From: Hydractinia symbiolongicarpus
Taxonomy: Eukaryota; Cnidaria; Hydrozoa; Anthoathecata; Hydractiniidae
NCBI RefSeq assembly: GCF_029227915.1
Contig: NC_079885.1
Coordinates: 25,359,001-25,423,000 of the forward strand
DNA: 64,000 nt
Reading direction: 5' to 3'
Notes under the pieces: generated by a model
Told to the model about the DNA's origin: nothing
Seen by the model: the letters and a program-made list of their open reading frames with translations, nothing else
Database searches by the model: none
Part shown: piece after piece, positions 63,843 through 64,000 of the stretch
Position numbering within the stretch: the first letter of the stretch is position 1
Layout: each line of letters starts with the position of its first letter
Program-made: the position numbers and the translations under genes

Positions 63843-64000
63843 TCGAGGGATTGGGAGAAGTAAGTAAATGGGATCACCTAATTAAAGACTATCTAATCAA
63901 TCCATCACAGAACTACAAATATTCCACCTTTAAATACATTGTGCAGCATTTCGGTAAAAAGACTACTTTAACGTTAGAAGAGCAGTTTTTCACGTTATCT
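63843..64000 (+). CDS. Open stretch running off the window end, unrecognised
   Basis: After 'ttcttcaaag' the frame reads EGLGEVSKWDHLIKDYLINP, YKYSTFKYIVQHFGKKTTLT to the last base without a stop. It has coding-like composition and may be an exon inside the Harbinger element or of a neighbouring gene. Confidence 0.3.

Larger units (their letters stand above)
62798..64000 (+). mobile_element. PIF/Harbinger element, left part
   Basis: A terminal-like 'ggctggttcacagtcattcgctg' starts at about 62798, after 'tataaa', exactly where the Mutator-like protein loses homology. A HARBI1-type ORF follows on the other strand. The right end is beyond the window. Confidence 0.6.

Overview
The window is AT-rich invertebrate nuclear DNA made almost entirely of nested and decayed mobile elements. 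No complete host gene is visible. GT-AG introns, an RNA polymerase III SINE and the transposon set (Academ-, Merlin-, pogo-, piggyBac-, Mutator-, Harbinger- and Helitron-type DNA elements; REL-type and Penelope-type non-LTR elements; Ty3/gypsy and BEL/Pao LTR elements) point to an early-branching animal. A cnidarian, perhaps a hydrozoan, is my best inference; I cannot name the species.

Layout. 0-6.6 kb: tandem repeats, a ~400 bp (TA)n tract, a 137 bp Helitron-like insertion, one orphan spliced exon and a foldback element. 6.8-17 kb: a ZSWIM-like fragment, then a REL-type non-LTR retrotransposon split by a ~6 kb DNA transposon (8189-14171). That transposon carries a RecQ-like helicase on one strand and a spliced ZAD/DUF6589-type transposase on the other, an AcademH-like design. 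17-19.5 kb: fragments of a Rep-type replication protein (HUH and SF3 parts in opposite orientation), a tRNA-derived SINE, a pogo-like transposase remnant and a HIRAN-like ORF. 19.5-27 kb: a minus-strand Ty3/gypsy element with gag, protease, RT/RNase H, integrase, chromodomain and an Env-like glycoprotein, plus a tRNA-Pro-like primer binding site. 27.3-28.9 kb: a broken Mutator-like transposase.

31-37 kb: a Merlin (IS1016-like) transposase beside a four-exon DUF3987/D5-like P-loop ATPase gene on the same strand. Both lie between related inverted terminal motifs, so they may form one composite transposon. 37-46.3 kb: fragments of a ubiquitin-specific protease mixed with non-LTR RT fragments and a 550 bp tandem array whose monomers are rich in perfect hairpins, one with a compensatory base change in a diverged copy. 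46.4-48.7 kb: a MADF-domain gene fragment and a Penelope-like RT. 49.7-50.8 kb: unrecognised coding-looking sequence. 51.9-53.9 kb: BEL/Pao integrase. 55.5-56.3 kb: piggyBac. 58.9-60.8 kb: a second, truncated gypsy pol. 61.4-64 kb: a long Mutator-like transposase ORF whose 5' end is replaced by a Harbinger insertion.

Most elements are inactivated by frameshifts or stops. The best-preserved reading frames are the Academ-type helicase, the Merlin transposase, the DUF3987 gene (one 5 bp duplication) and the 61 kb Mutator-like ORF. All domain assignments come from reading motifs by eye; no database search was run.
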